Assembly (NCBI RefSeq): GCF_001316005.1
Contig: NZ_BBBJ01000001.1
Location: forward strand, 186,001 to 250,000
Origin: Vulcanisaeta distributa JCM 11217
GTDB taxonomy: Archaea; Thermoproteota; Thermoprotei; Thermoproteales; Thermocladiaceae
DNA length: 64,000 nucleotides
Direction: 5' to 3'
Below are positions 37,893-49,188 of this stretch, piece by piece. The notes beneath the pieces are model-generated. The model was not told the DNA's origin. It saw nothing but the letters and a program-made list of their open reading frames with translations, and ran no database searches. The translations under genes and the position numbers were made by a program. Position 1 is the stretch's first letter, and every line of letters begins with the position of its first letter.

Positions 37893-38442
37893 CAGGTTTC
37901 AGGGTCTAGGGATTCATCATAAACGTGATCAATAAGTTTATGCGTGAATATATTGATTTTCCTAATTAAACGAAAGCTAAACGCTATGTATACTAGTATG
38001 GGTCAGACTTGCCAGGTAATCAGCATCAAGTCAGCCAACCCTCTCTCGTCACTGTAGACATCCATTATCCATTCACTTAAAGCCTTTACTCCAGAGAAAT
38101 AAAAATCAGCAGTGGTCTTTCACTTCACAGATCCGATACTGGGCCCTCATCACGAAATATTCATATTCACATTACAATTTATGCACTTCTGTTTAACTCC
38201 GCAGAGCTCGTCATATTTAATCGGAGACGTAATCACGAACTGCTTACTGAACCTGGCAATAATCATACCTTGATTACAAAGCATTGTTTGAGGCCCTCCA
38301 GGAATGAGTTTAACACCAACTCGTCCATAAGTATGGATACTAGTATGAGGCTTAACTAGGTTGTATAATAATCGTAATTATCGGCTTATATGCATGATGC
38401 ATTGTACTTATATGCATGACTCGGAGGAATTGAATGTAAAAG
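37893..38442. other. Gene-poor 550-bp region with a possible decayed ORF
   Basis: No intact gene is seen. On the minus strand a frame from about 38317 to a stop at 38150 reads IPGGPQTMLCNQGMIIARFS and ends KYDELCGVKQKCINCNVN, with a CxxC, which looks like the remains of a small zinc-ribbon protein. The right end holds two copies of CTTATATGCATGA next to tRNA-Trp. The left 200 bases show nothing recognisable. Confidence 0.35.
38385..38419. repeat. Pair of 13-bp direct repeats next to tRNA-Trp
   Basis: CTTATATGCATGA at 38385-38397 and 38407-38419, 22 bp start to start, each containing the palindrome ATGCAT. They lie just 3' of the tRNA gene. Confidence 0.6.
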
Positions 38443-38521
38443 TGGTGGGCCCGGTGGGATTTGAACCCACGACCTACGGGTCTGGAGCCCGCCGCTCTGG
38501 GCCTTGCTGAGCTACGGGCCC
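38443..38521 (-). tRNA. tRNA-Trp (anticodon CCA)
   Basis: Acceptor GGGCCCG/CGGGCCC, anticodon arm GCGGG-CTCCAGA-CCCGT (anticodon CCA), T arm GTGGG-TTCAAAT-CCCAC, discriminator A and encoded CCA. D stem GCTC/GAGC encloses an 11-nt loop (AGCAAGGCCCA), about two bases longer than typical; the extra CC in GGCCCA could be an insertion error. No canonical anticodon-loop intron. Confidence 0.9.
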
Positions 38522-38579
38522 AATTAGGTATATTCATTGTTTGTTTTTAAGTTTTTTGCGGTGTTTGTGATGTACATAT

Positions 38580-39518
38580 CTAGTACCTATTGTAAAACGC
38601 CTGCCTTAGAGTTGATCCTATTAATCCGATCACCGCCTTGGCGTGTGGTATTGGGAATCCATAAAATCCGTGGGTTACTCCGTTGAATCTCACAGTTACT
38701 GTTGGTACCCCCCCTGCCTCGGCGAGTTTCGTTGCGTAGGTTTCTGCGGAGTCCCTTAGTGGGTCGTACTCAGAGGTTATTACTAGGGCTGGTGGTAGGT
38801 TGCTTAGGTTGTCCACGAGAATTGGTGAGAACCTTGGGTCAAAGGCATCAGCAGGGCTCCTTAGGTAGGCCTTATTGAAGAATGCCATGGCTTCACGTTC
38901 GAGGAATAGGCCAGTGGAGTATTCCCTCATCGTGTATGATGCCAGGTCAACACCAATGAATGGGTTTATTAGGACTTGATACTTTAGGGCTGGTTTTAAT
39001 CCCTGGTCCCTAGCCATTATTGCCACTACGGCGGCTAGGTTACCACCAGCGCTATCGCCACCCACTGCCACCTTCTCAGGGTCTCCATTAATTTCCCTGG
39101 CATGCTCAAGGGCCCACTTAGTTGAGTCGAAGGCGTCAATTACGGCTGCAGGGAATTTATGTTCTGGTGCTAATCTATAATCCACGGAAACTACTACGCA
39201 GTCGCAGGCGACAGATAACTCTCTGCATAGTGGGTCGTAAGTCTCAACATCACCAAGTACGAAGCCACCACCATGTAGATAAACAAGTACACCGAAGTCG
39301 TTGCCCTCCCTAGGCACGTAAACCCTAGCTGGTATTTTCGTCTCCGTCCCAGGTATCATTATATCGAAAACTCTATAAATAGGTCTTTTTGGTTGTGACG
39401 TAAAGAATGCCCTAAACATCTTTCTAAATTCGTCAAGTGGAATCTTCGTCATTTGGGGGGGCATCACCTTATTTAGTTCCTCAAGGAATCTCCTAACTGC
39501 AGGGTCAAGGGGGGGCAT
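38580..39518 (-). CDS. HSL-family carboxylesterase/lipase
   Basis: Intact, 312 residues, alpha/beta hydrolase. Oxyanion-hole motif VYLHGGGFVLGD, nucleophile VAVGGDSAGGNLAAV, Asp in SEYDPLRDSAE and His in GVTHGFYGF. SVDYRLAPEHKFPA is typical of the hormone-sensitive-lipase group. It probably hydrolyses short-chain esters in the cytoplasm. Three heptamers add residues compared with common homologues: MPPLDP, MPPQMT and AEAGGVPTV (relatives usually AGVPV). Confidence 0.88.
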   Translation of the reverse strand: MPPLDPAVRRFLEELNKVMPPQMTKIPLDEFRKMFRAFFTSQPKRPIYRVFDIMIPGTETKIPARVYVPREGNDFGVLVYLHGGGFVLGDVETYDPLCRELSVACDCVVVSVDYRLAPEHKFPAAVIDAFDSTKWALEHAREINGDPEKVAVGGDSAGGNLAAVVAIMARDQGLKPALKYQVLINPFIGVDLASYTMREYSTGLFLEREAMAFFNKAYLRSPADAFDPRFSPILVDNLSNLPPALVITSEYDPLRDSAETYATKLAEAGGVPTVTVRFNGVTHGFYGFPIPHAKAVIGLIGSTLRQAFYNRY

Positions 39519-40209
39519 GCCATTATTTCGGTCTAAGTCTCTAAAGTATTCACTCTATATAGAGCATAGTCAGCGTCCTAAACCACACTCCCATCTATAC
39601 CTATGTTTAACTTAACCCAGTTAGATACAATACATATGGGAAGGTCAGGGACCGCATCGGAATCGGCTACAATTATTGACTCATCCTCCCTCTAAACAAG
39701 AACTAAACCGCAGAATGTACTTATTGGTACTCTAGCAATTGAACTGCTCATTAAGTTAAGGCCAATTAACTTATCACTGCCAGACCTAATGATCTTTACT
39801 ATTAAGTTGCTTGGTGCTTTATTTATTGGCATACTTTCGCTGAGTGTAATATGGCATGCCATGTAATGCTAATCCCAATGCTATTAGTAATTGAAAAATA
39901 GTATTAATCGCCTCAAGTTTAAACAGGCAATCTTTGGTGACGACTTCTTAATTGTTTTGATATTAACAATAGTCATTGCTCCCTCACGATTACGGCCGGG
40001 TTATAATTCATAATTGGCTTCATGTTCAATTTCGTTCTTAGCCTGTCCAGACCATCATAGTGCTAGTTAACTATAAAGGCTTCATTAAGAATGTTGGTTA
40101 TTAGAGTGCTGCAGCCAAGCGGGTAAGATCGCCTTTGGCATATTGGGCTTATTCATGGTTGGTCTTGGTATTTACTCATTTTTCACTCCCAGCGGTTAGG
40201 GGAAGCACT
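39519..40209. other. 690-bp region without an intact gene, decayed membrane-protein pieces
   Basis: No complete gene. On the plus strand a stop-bounded frame ending at 39868 reads VLIGTLAIELLIKLRPIN and LLGALFIGILSLSVIWHAM, and another near 40125-40198 reads KIAFGILGLFMVGLGIYSFF before a stop. Both look like single transmembrane helices from a degenerated membrane protein. The rest shows nothing recognisable. Confidence 0.35.
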
Positions 40210-40219
40210 ATTTTTAAAC
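40210..40219 (+). promoter_or_regulatory. TATA box for hemB
   Basis: ATTTTTAAAC lies about 27 nt before GTG 40242. Confidence 0.5.
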
Positions 40220-40241
40220 TGGTACTTGGCGCCTCAATGCT

Positions 40242-41299
<1,058 letters not shown>

Positions 41300-41385
41300 T
41301 TAATGACTTGGTCTAAAAATAAGTATTTATTCAATATATTTATTTTTATTCTAGAGAAAGCAATATAAATCCCTCAAATCATATC

Positions 41386-42614
41386 ATGGCGACCAGTATG
41401 AACCTTAGTCAATTCCTGGCAGATAGGTCAAAATTAATGAGGGCTTCTGAAATTAGAGAATTATTGAAGTGGGTTACAGAGAATGTTATTTCCTTCGGTG
41501 GCGGAATGCCTGACCCATCCTCATTCCCTGTTAAGGAGATAATAGAAATAACGAGGGATGTATTATCAACTAAGGCAGAAAAGGCACTTCAATACGGAAC
41601 CACCGGCGGTGTAACGGAATTAAGGGAGGAAATAGTCAAGTTTATGGGTAAGGAGGGCATTAAGGTTAATGGTCCTGAAAACATAATAATCACTGTTGGT
41701 AGTCAGGAGGCCCTTGACATAATTGGCAGGTTATTCATTAACCCTGGGGGGGATTACGTAATCACTGAAAGCCCAACATATCTAGCCGCGTTGCAAGCCT
41801 TTAGGATTTATGGTCCCAGGATAGTTGGTGTGCCCATGGACAATTATGGGATTAAGGTCGATATTCTCGAGGATACGATCAAGAAGATATCTGAGGATGG
41901 TGGCAAACTTAAGTTCATATACGTGGTGCCCACGGGGGGCAGAATCCGACGGGTATCACAATGAGTATGGAGAGGAGGAAGGCATTGCTCGATATCGCCA
42001 GTAGGTATGATGTATTAATAATTGAGGATGACCCATACGGCTACATATACTTCGGTGATGAGGAGCCGCCAGCGAGACTTAAGGCGATGGATAGTGAAGG
42101 TAGGGTTATCTACCTATCCACATTTAGTAAGATTGCAGCACCTGGGCTTAGGCTTGGTTGGGTTGCGGCTAGTGATGAGGTTATTAGGTGGTTTGAGCTT
42201 GCCAAGCAGTCCATTGACCTGCACACATCAACTCTCAACCAATATATTGCAGCTGAGTTATTGAGGAGAGGCGTCATTGAGAGGAATATACCGAGAATTA
42301 AGGAAATCTATAGGTCAAAGAGGGACCTAATGCTTCAGGCGTTGAGTGAGTACATGCCTGAGGGTGTTACCTGGACTAAGCCATCAGCCGGCATGTTCAT
42401 TTGGTTAACAACGCCTGAGAAGATAGACACGGGAGAGATGCTTAGCGTGGCTATTAAGAAGTATGGTGTTGCGTATGTACCTGGTAAGTCCTTTTATCCA
42501 AATGAGGATAGGCACAATGACATGAGGCTGAACTTCACATACCCGACGCCGCAGCAGATATTTGAGGGTATTAAGAGACTGGCGCTGGCAATTAAGGAGT
42601 ACTTATCTCAGTAG
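41386..42614 (+). CDS. PLP-dependent aminotransferase (2-aminoadipate/aromatic type), one frameshift
   Basis: Two frames join into about 409 residues. ISFGGGMPDPSSFPVKEI, LQYGTTGGVTELREEI, GSQEALDIIGRLF, then YVVPTG and, in the next frame, TMSMERRKALLDIA, IIEDDPYGYIYF and the PLP-lysine motif STFSKIAAPGLRLGW. The expected PTGQNPTG is broken by the G6 run at 41934-41939, where GGGG would keep the frame. This subgroup (LysN/Aro8-like) transaminates aromatic amino acids or 2-aminoadipate. G7 at 41746 gives NPGGDYVI. Confidence 0.88.
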
Positions 42615-42724
42615 CTTTAGGTTTCTCAGAAATTTCATGGAGTTTCACGGTAAGTTTATCGTAAGTACCGCGGGTCTATACTTCACGAATCCTTATAAGC
42701 TACTAAGTAGCCCCCCCTAACTCA

Positions 42725-44285
42725 ATGCAGAGAGGTAGCACTAGCGATAATGCCATTAATGAGCTCGATATTAATAAACTAGGTAATGTGCTGGGAATCG
42801 TTGAAAAGAGCGTCAACGAGAATAATAGGTTAATACTTACTGTGAGTTCAAGATTTAGTTATAATGACTTAATTAGCAAGTTATTCATTGGTTCATACAT
42901 AGTAGTGGTTGATGCGTCAACAGGTAATGAGGTGCTTCTTAGGGTTAGTAAGGTTGAGAGTGTAATAAACCCGCCACTATCAATAAGGGGGGGCGTTAAC
43001 TCGACGTATATTAGGATTGTCAGTGATTTCGTAATATCACGAATAAGGGAGAATGGGGGGGCATTTCGATACGCATCATTGCTTGTAATACCCATTAATG
43101 GTAGCATGGTTATCTACCCAAGTAGTGAGGTTATTAGAGGATTCCTTGGATTAACGGGAAATTTGACATTTGGCAAGACATTAATTAATGGGTATGACAT
43201 ACCAATAACCCTCAGTGAGGATGCACTTAGTAGGGGCTTATTAATAATGGGTCAGCCAGGTTGTGGTAAGTCCTTCTTCATAAAGAGGTTGATTAAGGAA
43301 TTATACTCAATGAGTAGTTATGAAAACATAGTAATATTTGATAGGACAGGTGAGTATACGAAGGATCTCATTGAGAATGGAGTTGATGCGTCAGTGCTAA
43401 TACCGGTGGACCTTATGAAGTTAGGTAGGCCGGCTGATATCGATGAGTTGAAGAAGTACATCGCAGACAAACTACGGATACTTGGATTTCAGAGGAGGGT
43501 TAGAATTTCAATGAGTATGTCGAAGAGCGACGGGGGTTGAATTTAATGTTGATTTTCAGAGGAAGGGACTTGGTAAGTTAAGCATTATGCCGTTATCAAT
43601 AAGATTTAGGTGGTTTATTGAGAGGGCGGTTAATTACCTGGATCCGGAGATTAAGTATGTAATTACCACATTAATGATGGACAATGAGAAAGCCCTTAAC
43701 ACTGTACAAAGCTTCATCAGCGCCATTAAGGATCCAGAACTTCTTAATATAATTGGTAGGGGGCCGATAAATAAGGCCATTGATCTGGCATACTCATTGA
43801 AGGACACTGGATTCTTTGATGCGATGGTTAACATTGGCGGTGAGAACATGGATATTTCAGTGTTCAGCCCCATAAGGGTTTTGAGGAGTAGGATTGCGAT
43901 TATTGATCTTCATGAATTACCTGACTCATTAATGAGTATTTATGAGACATTGCTCATAGAGGACATTATTAAATGGTTCATAGGATCCAGGGATAATAAG
44001 GTTATAATGATTGTGGATAACGCGGAGGGCCTCATGGGTAATAAGGACTTACTGAATTCGCTAATTAATAATATAAGGATTGGTAGGTCCCATGGCATAT
44101 TCTTCATAGTAGCCACTAGGTTATTCTCGAAAAAGCTGTATAGAGAGTTTGGAAACCTCATGTTGATGAGGATGAATGGGTCGGTGAAAATTGGATGCCA
44201 GGAGAGCGTAAACCTACTTAATAATGAGTTCATCTTAATCTCTCCATGGTTAAATATTAACTGCATAAAGGGTTCAATAGCGTAA
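42725..44285 (+). CDS. HerA-like ATPase, one frameshift
   Basis: Two frames join into about 520 residues. An N-terminal beta-barrel (GIVEKSVNENNRLILTV, FIGSYIVVVDA) resembles the HAS-barrel of HerA. Walker A is LLIMGQPGCGKSFFIKRL, then IVIFDRTGEYTKDL; Walker B is KVIMIVDNAEGL and a later VATRLFSKKLY. The break is at a G5 run near 43538 (SKSDG); one base fewer continues GVEFNVDFQRKGLGKLSIM. HerA translocates DNA with NurA in end resection, but no nurA is adjacent, so this may be an orphan HerA/VirB4-like ATPase. Two G7 runs encode IRGGVNS and ENGGAFR. Confidence 0.7.
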
Positions 44286-44317
44286 TTCTTAATTAGTGGT
44301 TACGACTATTGCACATA

Positions 44318-45065
44318 ATGGCGGTTATAATAGCTGAATTACCACCGCTGAGAAAAATTGATAATGTAGATAATTACCTGAATATGATTAGTGGCGTTAT
44401 TGATTACGTGACGCACATCGACATCCCTGATTCCACATTCGCAAACCCATCGGCAAATGCAATACTCATAGGTGCATTAATTAGGCGTAAATTTAATATT
44501 GAGGTTATTGCAAATGTTAGGGTTGCTGATCACAATAAGGTTGGTCTTACGGCATTAATAATGGGCGGCTTAATCAATGGCGTTAGGAATTACCTATTAA
44601 TGAGGGGTGACTTGGGGGCCGGGCGTTACGGCTGTCCCTGATTTAACACCAGTAAGCGCAATTAATTATTTAAGGGATGCTGAGCAAATAAGCGGTGCTA
44701 GGTTTGGTATTTCCATATCAAGTTTTGAGGAAAGCTACATAAGGGAAAGACTAAGTGCCAAACCTGACTTTGCAATGCTTCAATACACATTGTCAATGGA
44801 GGACTTAATGAGGGTTTTTACCGTGAATAAGGAGTTTAACGTCGATGTTTACCCAGCATTACTAATAATTACTAATAAGTCAGCTAAAATAATAGGTAGG
44901 ATACTCAATACTGAGGTTCAGGTAAAGCCTGACCCAATAGGTGATGCGGTTAATAGAGCCCGTGAGCTACTGAGGTACTTCCCCGGTATTTACCTATCGG
45001 CCCCCCCAGGGGGGGACTTTGAAGCGATAGCTGAAACCGCAAAAGCCTTAAGGAAGTACCTATGA
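44318..45065 (+). CDS. Methylenetetrahydrofolate-reductase-like protein, one frameshift
   Basis: Two frames join into about 249 residues: HIDIPDSTFANPSANAILIG, IEVIANVRVADHNKVGLTAL, NYLLMRGDLG, then VTAVPDLTPVSAINYLRDAE, GARFGISISSF, RLSAKPDFAMLQY and FPGIYLSAPPGG. This is the order of MTHFR TIM-barrel strands. The break is at a G5 run at 44613 (LG). Archaeal MTHFR-like proteins may act on tetrahydromethanopterin- or folate-type C1 carriers; cofactor unknown. Near its end C7 and G7 sit one base apart (45001-45015). Confidence 0.7.
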
Positions 45066-46028
45066 TTCTTCCTGATTCTCTTCCTCCTCACCAGGTAATC
45101 TAAGCAACGACTTTATCTGCTTCTTTGCCGGGGGGGCCTCAACCTTAGCCTCAAGCCTATCCCTATACATGGCTATTATCGTATCCACAATACTCAGTAT
45201 TGCCCTAGCCGTATCCGAAGTGGAGTACTTCATTAGGAAGGGCTCTCCAAGATCATTGGACTCACCAATCCTTGGGTCAAGGGGGGGTATCATGCCTAGG
45301 TACGGCACACCGTACTTATCAGCCATCTCCTTACCAATCAACTTCCCAAAGATGTAGTACGTCTTACCCGACTCAGGACAGTAGAAGCAGCACATGTTCT
45401 CGATTACACCGGTTATCGGTATTTTAACCTTCCTCGAGAAATCAATGGCCTTCTGCACAATCCTCTTTGAAACATCGCTCGGTGCAGTCACTATTATGCT
45501 ACCGGTCATCTCATTAGCAAGGGCCTGTGCTATTGTTAATGGGGCATCGCCGGTACCTGGCGGTAAATCAATGAATAAGGCATCCAACTCACCCCCCCAG
45601 CGTACATTACCTAGGAAGTCCTTAATTGCCCTATCAACTAATGGGCCCCCCCTCCAAATAACAGCCGTATCGTCAGTGGGCAGTAGGAAGTCCATGGAGA
45701 CCACCTTTATGCCGAATGGGCCTTCGGCAGGTATTATCTTCTCATCCTCACTAAGGTAAAGATTAGCGCCAACTAAACCAAGCAACTTAGGTATTGTTGG
45801 TCCATACACATCAGCATCAAGTATGCCAACCCTATAACCCCTCATTGCAAAGCCCAGCGCCAGGCTTGCCGTGACAAAGCTCTTACCAACACCGCCCTTG
45901 CCACTCATTATTGCGAACTTCGTTTTAATGGTCTTCATTGTCTGGGCTATCTCGCCTGTGTCTAATGGCCCGGCCTTCTGCACAGAGACCCTAATCTTAC
46001 CTCCACCTTGACTGCTTTGTGATGACAT
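45060..46028 (-). CDS. Mrp/NBP35-type P-loop ATPase (Fe-S cluster carrier)
   Basis: Intact, 322 residues. Deviant Walker A AIMSGKGGVGKSFVTASLA, VGILDADVYGPTIPKLLG, LFIDLPPGTGDAPL, and the CxxC-like NMCCFYCPESGKTYYIF near residue 215 that binds the cluster. The family loads or carries Fe-S clusters. Relative to the strongly conserved family, three heptamers insert a residue: IWRGGPLV (usual WRGP), RWGGELDALF (usual WGELD) and MIPPLDPRIGES (usual IPLDP). The C-terminal 35 residues are Lys/Glu-rich. Its last bases overlap the convergent MTHFR-like gene by 6 nt. Confidence 0.9.
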   Translation of the reverse strand: MSSQSSQGGGKIRVSVQKAGPLDTGEIAQTMKTIKTKFAIMSGKGGVGKSFVTASLALGFAMRGYRVGILDADVYGPTIPKLLGLVGANLYLSEDEKIIPAEGPFGIKVVSMDFLLPTDDTAVIWRGGPLVDRAIKDFLGNVRWGGELDALFIDLPPGTGDAPLTIAQALANEMTGSIIVTAPSDVSKRIVQKAIDFSRKVKIPITGVIENMCCFYCPESGKTYYIFGKLIGKEMADKYGVPYLGMIPPLDPRIGESNDLGEPFLMKYSTSDTARAILSIVDTIIAMYRDRLEAKVEAPPAKKQIKSLLRLPGEEEENQEES

Positions 46029-46084
46029 GCGTATTACAACTACACTTGATGTATTTAAAAATCAAACTCCTTAAGCCATTATTT

Positions 46085-48318
46085 TTAGTACTGTGATATG
46101 AAGTCCTCAACCTTCGGAATCTCCTTAGGCAATCCCTTCCTCTCCCTAATCTTCATTATCATATCCATTAGCATGTTCTCAGGGACTGGAGACCACCTTG
46201 AGAACTGAAGGCTCCAGAACACCCTACCAGCAGTTGCACTTCTAAGCTCATCACTTAGGGTGAATGATTCAATGACGGGTATCTCGCCCTTAATCGTCAC
46301 CATGTACTCAGACTGAATCATATCAAGTACCTTACCCCCCCTATGCCTATTCAACACACCGATCACGGAGCCGATGTTCTCCTGCGTCGTCTTAGCCTCT
46401 ATTGATAGCATGGGTTCAAGCAGTGTTGGTTTGGCTGCCAGTATTCCAGCCATTATGGCATTCTTCGTGGCAGGCATTATCTGAGCCGGACCCCCCCTGT
46501 GCGCTGGGTCCTCGTGAACCACCGCATCATGCAGTACCACCTTTATACCCCCCCTAACAGGTTCCTGAGCCAGTGGACCTGCCTGTATTGACCACCTAAA
46601 GCCCTGCACTATGTAATCCCTAACCTCCCTAAGGTACTGAATACCTGTTGTCTTATCAACGAAGACGTTGATGTACTGCTCGTCAACAGCCCATATGCCC
46701 TGGCTCATCAGTGTCCCAGCCAGCTTTCTCCCTAAGTATCTTCGCCCTCTCCCTCGGGTCCTGGTCATCCGTTACCTCGCCAAGTTGTATAAGCCTTATG
46801 GTCTCCTCATCAAGCGGTTCAACACTTATGTAAAGCTTATTGTGCTTGTTCGGAGACTTACCCTCAAATGTCGGTGATGCAGTCCTAACAGTCTCCCTAA
46901 ACCTAACTAGTGGCTGTGAAACAGTGAAATCAAGCTTAGTCCTCTCCTTAAGCATCCACGTAGCTATCTCTAGGTGCAGCGTACCAACACCGCTGAGCAG
47001 TACCTGCCTGTCTCCTCATCAATCTTTAGGCTTAGTGTTGGGTCCTCAATCGTTAATTCCTTAAGGCCCTCAACAAGCTTCGCCAGGTCATTTGGATTCT
47101 TGGGCTCTATGGCCACTGTAACCACAGGCTCGCTTATGTACTTCATCCTCTCGAATGGTGCCGCCACATCCTTAATTGAGGCAGCAACTATCGTCTCGCC
47201 AGCCCTCGCATCATCAACGCCCAGTAAGGCAACTATGTTACCGGCCGGTACCTCAGGTATTACTATTCTATTCGGACCCATGTATAGGTAAGTCTGTAGA
47301 ACCCTCTTTGTCGTCTTTGCATTTATTAGGTAGACCTCGTCACCCTCCCTAATAGTGCCACTGAACACCCTGCCAGTGGCTATTAATCCTGCGTGTGGGT
47401 CCTTATTCATTTTGCTAACGGCTATCACTGTTGGGCCGTCAGGGTCAGCCTCAAGCAATGCCTTACCGAGTGGTGAGTTTATGTCTCCCCCCCTCCAGAT
47501 CTTCGGTATCCTGTACTTCTGGGCTACGTTTGGTGGCGGTACGTGCTCGACGATCATGTTCAAAATAGCCTTATAGAGTGGGAATTCCTGCGCCAGCTCA
47601 TCGACGTAGTTCTTCTCGTAAGCATCAACAATATTGCTGAACTTAAGACCTGCCTTAGCGGCCTGTGGTATTGTCACACCCCCCCACTTATGGAGCGCTG
47701 AGCCAAGCGCGACTTGACCCTTAGATGGATCAACCTTCCACTTGTCCTTGAAGGCTGGGTCCGCGTACATGTCGATTAGGTTGTTGAAGTCCTTAACGAT
47801 CTCCACAATCCTCTGCTGGATCTCGTTGGGGGGGCTCAGCCTAAGCTCCTTGATTAACCTATCAATCTTATTGATAAAGAGTACTGGCCTAACCATCTCC
47901 TCCATTGCCTGCCTAACCACAGTCTCCGTCTGCGTCATAACACCCTCAACCGCATCAACGACGACTAACGCGCATCCATAACCCTGAGAGATCTCGTAAC
48001 ATGGCCCGTGAAGTCCACGTGACCCGGCGTATCAACGAAATTAATTATGTATGGCTTACCTTCATACTCGAAGTATAGGCTTATGTTAGCGGCCTTAACG
48101 GTCATCTGCCTTAACTGCTCGATTTCGACATAGTCCATTGCCAATGCCTTACCAGCAACCTTGGGGCTAAGTAAGCCGGCACCCATTAGCAGTGAGTCTG
48201 TGGTTGTTGTCTTGCCGTGATCAACATGAGCAAGAGTACCTGCGTTTCTAACCTGGGCAGGATTTCTCATTATTGAGAGTATATCCTCAATCTTCTTCTC
48301 GATAATCCTAACTGCCAT
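46085..48318 (-). CDS. fusA: Translation elongation factor 2, frameshifted at least three times
   Basis: Frames join into about 740 residues. GTPase motifs: [35 protein letters not shown] and [10 protein letters not shown]. Domains II-V follow ([50 protein letters not shown]). The diphthamide His lies in [17 protein letters not shown] loops of domain IV-V. Breaks near 47975, 47005 and 46715 each need about one or two bases. Six heptamers add one residue against the family: RGGIKVV, HRGGPAQ, HRGGKVL, WRGGDIN, KWGGVTI and LSPPNEI. EF-2 is essential, so the breaks are almost certainly errors. A TATA-like TTTATTAGG lies upstream. Confidence 0.92.
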
Positions 48319-48397
48319 CGATAATCAGAACCCAACGTTAAGTAGTCCTAATAAACCTTTCTAATAACGATATTAATAAAGACAAGGCATAAGCATG

Positions 48398-49060
48398 TTA
48401 GGCATATCGCATTAAGCGGGAATTACACGACCTAATCAATGAACGTAAAACAACGGAACAATTAATGTAATGTTTGACATCAATTAAGTAATCATTGGTT
48501 AATCTATTTAATTCATTGATTATGAAATCTCTCGATGCCTTTGAGTATCCTCCTTTACATTCTATTCCTAATAAATAATCAATCAATAAATAGTAAGTAG
48601 CAGGTATGGCGATTTCTGACGGTAATGACTCAAGGAGTAACTCCTTAGTAACGTTTAGGTGAATATTACCATGCCTAAGGTAATGACCGCTGCCAATACC
48701 GACTAGGTGGGCAATCTCGTGAGCAAGGACTTGCCAACCCCCCCAATAAGTCGCGCATTTACTAAAGTCACGTTTAATGCGCCAAGTCCCAATATGAATG
48801 CTGGCGGACCTATACCTCCTAATGTACATTACATAACCATAAACATGCCTGTGACCGACATTACCATGAATATACACACTACGTATATCCTCAGGAACCC
48901 CCCCAAAGAGGAGGGCATTATTGAACGTGGCAATTATGAAGTTGGTAATGCTTTGATCACTGAAATTACCGGTATTTAGCGTATTAATGATGGAACTGTT
49001 GATGACAAACTTAATCCCATTATTTAATACCCTAATCCACAGAACGTGAAACTTCAGCAC
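48398..49060 (-). CDS. Zincin-like putative metalloprotease
   Basis: Intact, 220 residues. The motif LAHEIAHLVGIGSGHYLRH is HExxHxxGxxxGH, matching metzincin/archaemetzincin-like zinc sites. Upstream strands VYGYVMYIRRYRSASIHIG lead into the active-site helix, as in zincins. No signal peptide or membrane segment, so likely cytoplasmic. Family not otherwise recognised. A C7 run at 48738 encodes YWGGWQV and another at 48898 encodes FGGVPED. Divergent from the metallo-hydrolase at 49189. Confidence 0.55.
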   Translation of the reverse strand: MLKFHVLWIRVLNNGIKFVINSSIINTLNTGNFSDQSITNFIIATFNNALLFGGVPEDIRSVYIHGNVGHRHVYGYVMYIRRYRSASIHIGTWRIKRDFSKCATYWGGWQVLAHEIAHLVGIGSGHYLRHGNIHLNVTKELLLESLPSEIAIPATYYLLIDYLLGIECKGGYSKASRDFIINELNRLTNDYLIDVKHYINCSVVLRSLIRSCNSRLMRYA

Positions 49061-49188
49061 AATTTATAAGTAAAACCCATCAGTTCCAGGCTAATCTCCT
49101 CATTAATCGGCGGAGGTGCATATCATCATTAGTACCTACATAAATACATAAAAGGTTAATATATTTTACAAGTAACTGTGGGCAGGTA

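Noticed and set aside
46085..48318. Programmed frameshifting in EF-2
   Set aside because: Breaks occur at several unrelated sites without slippery heptamers of the X-XXY-YYZ kind or downstream structure, and the same kind of single-base loss is found throughout the window.
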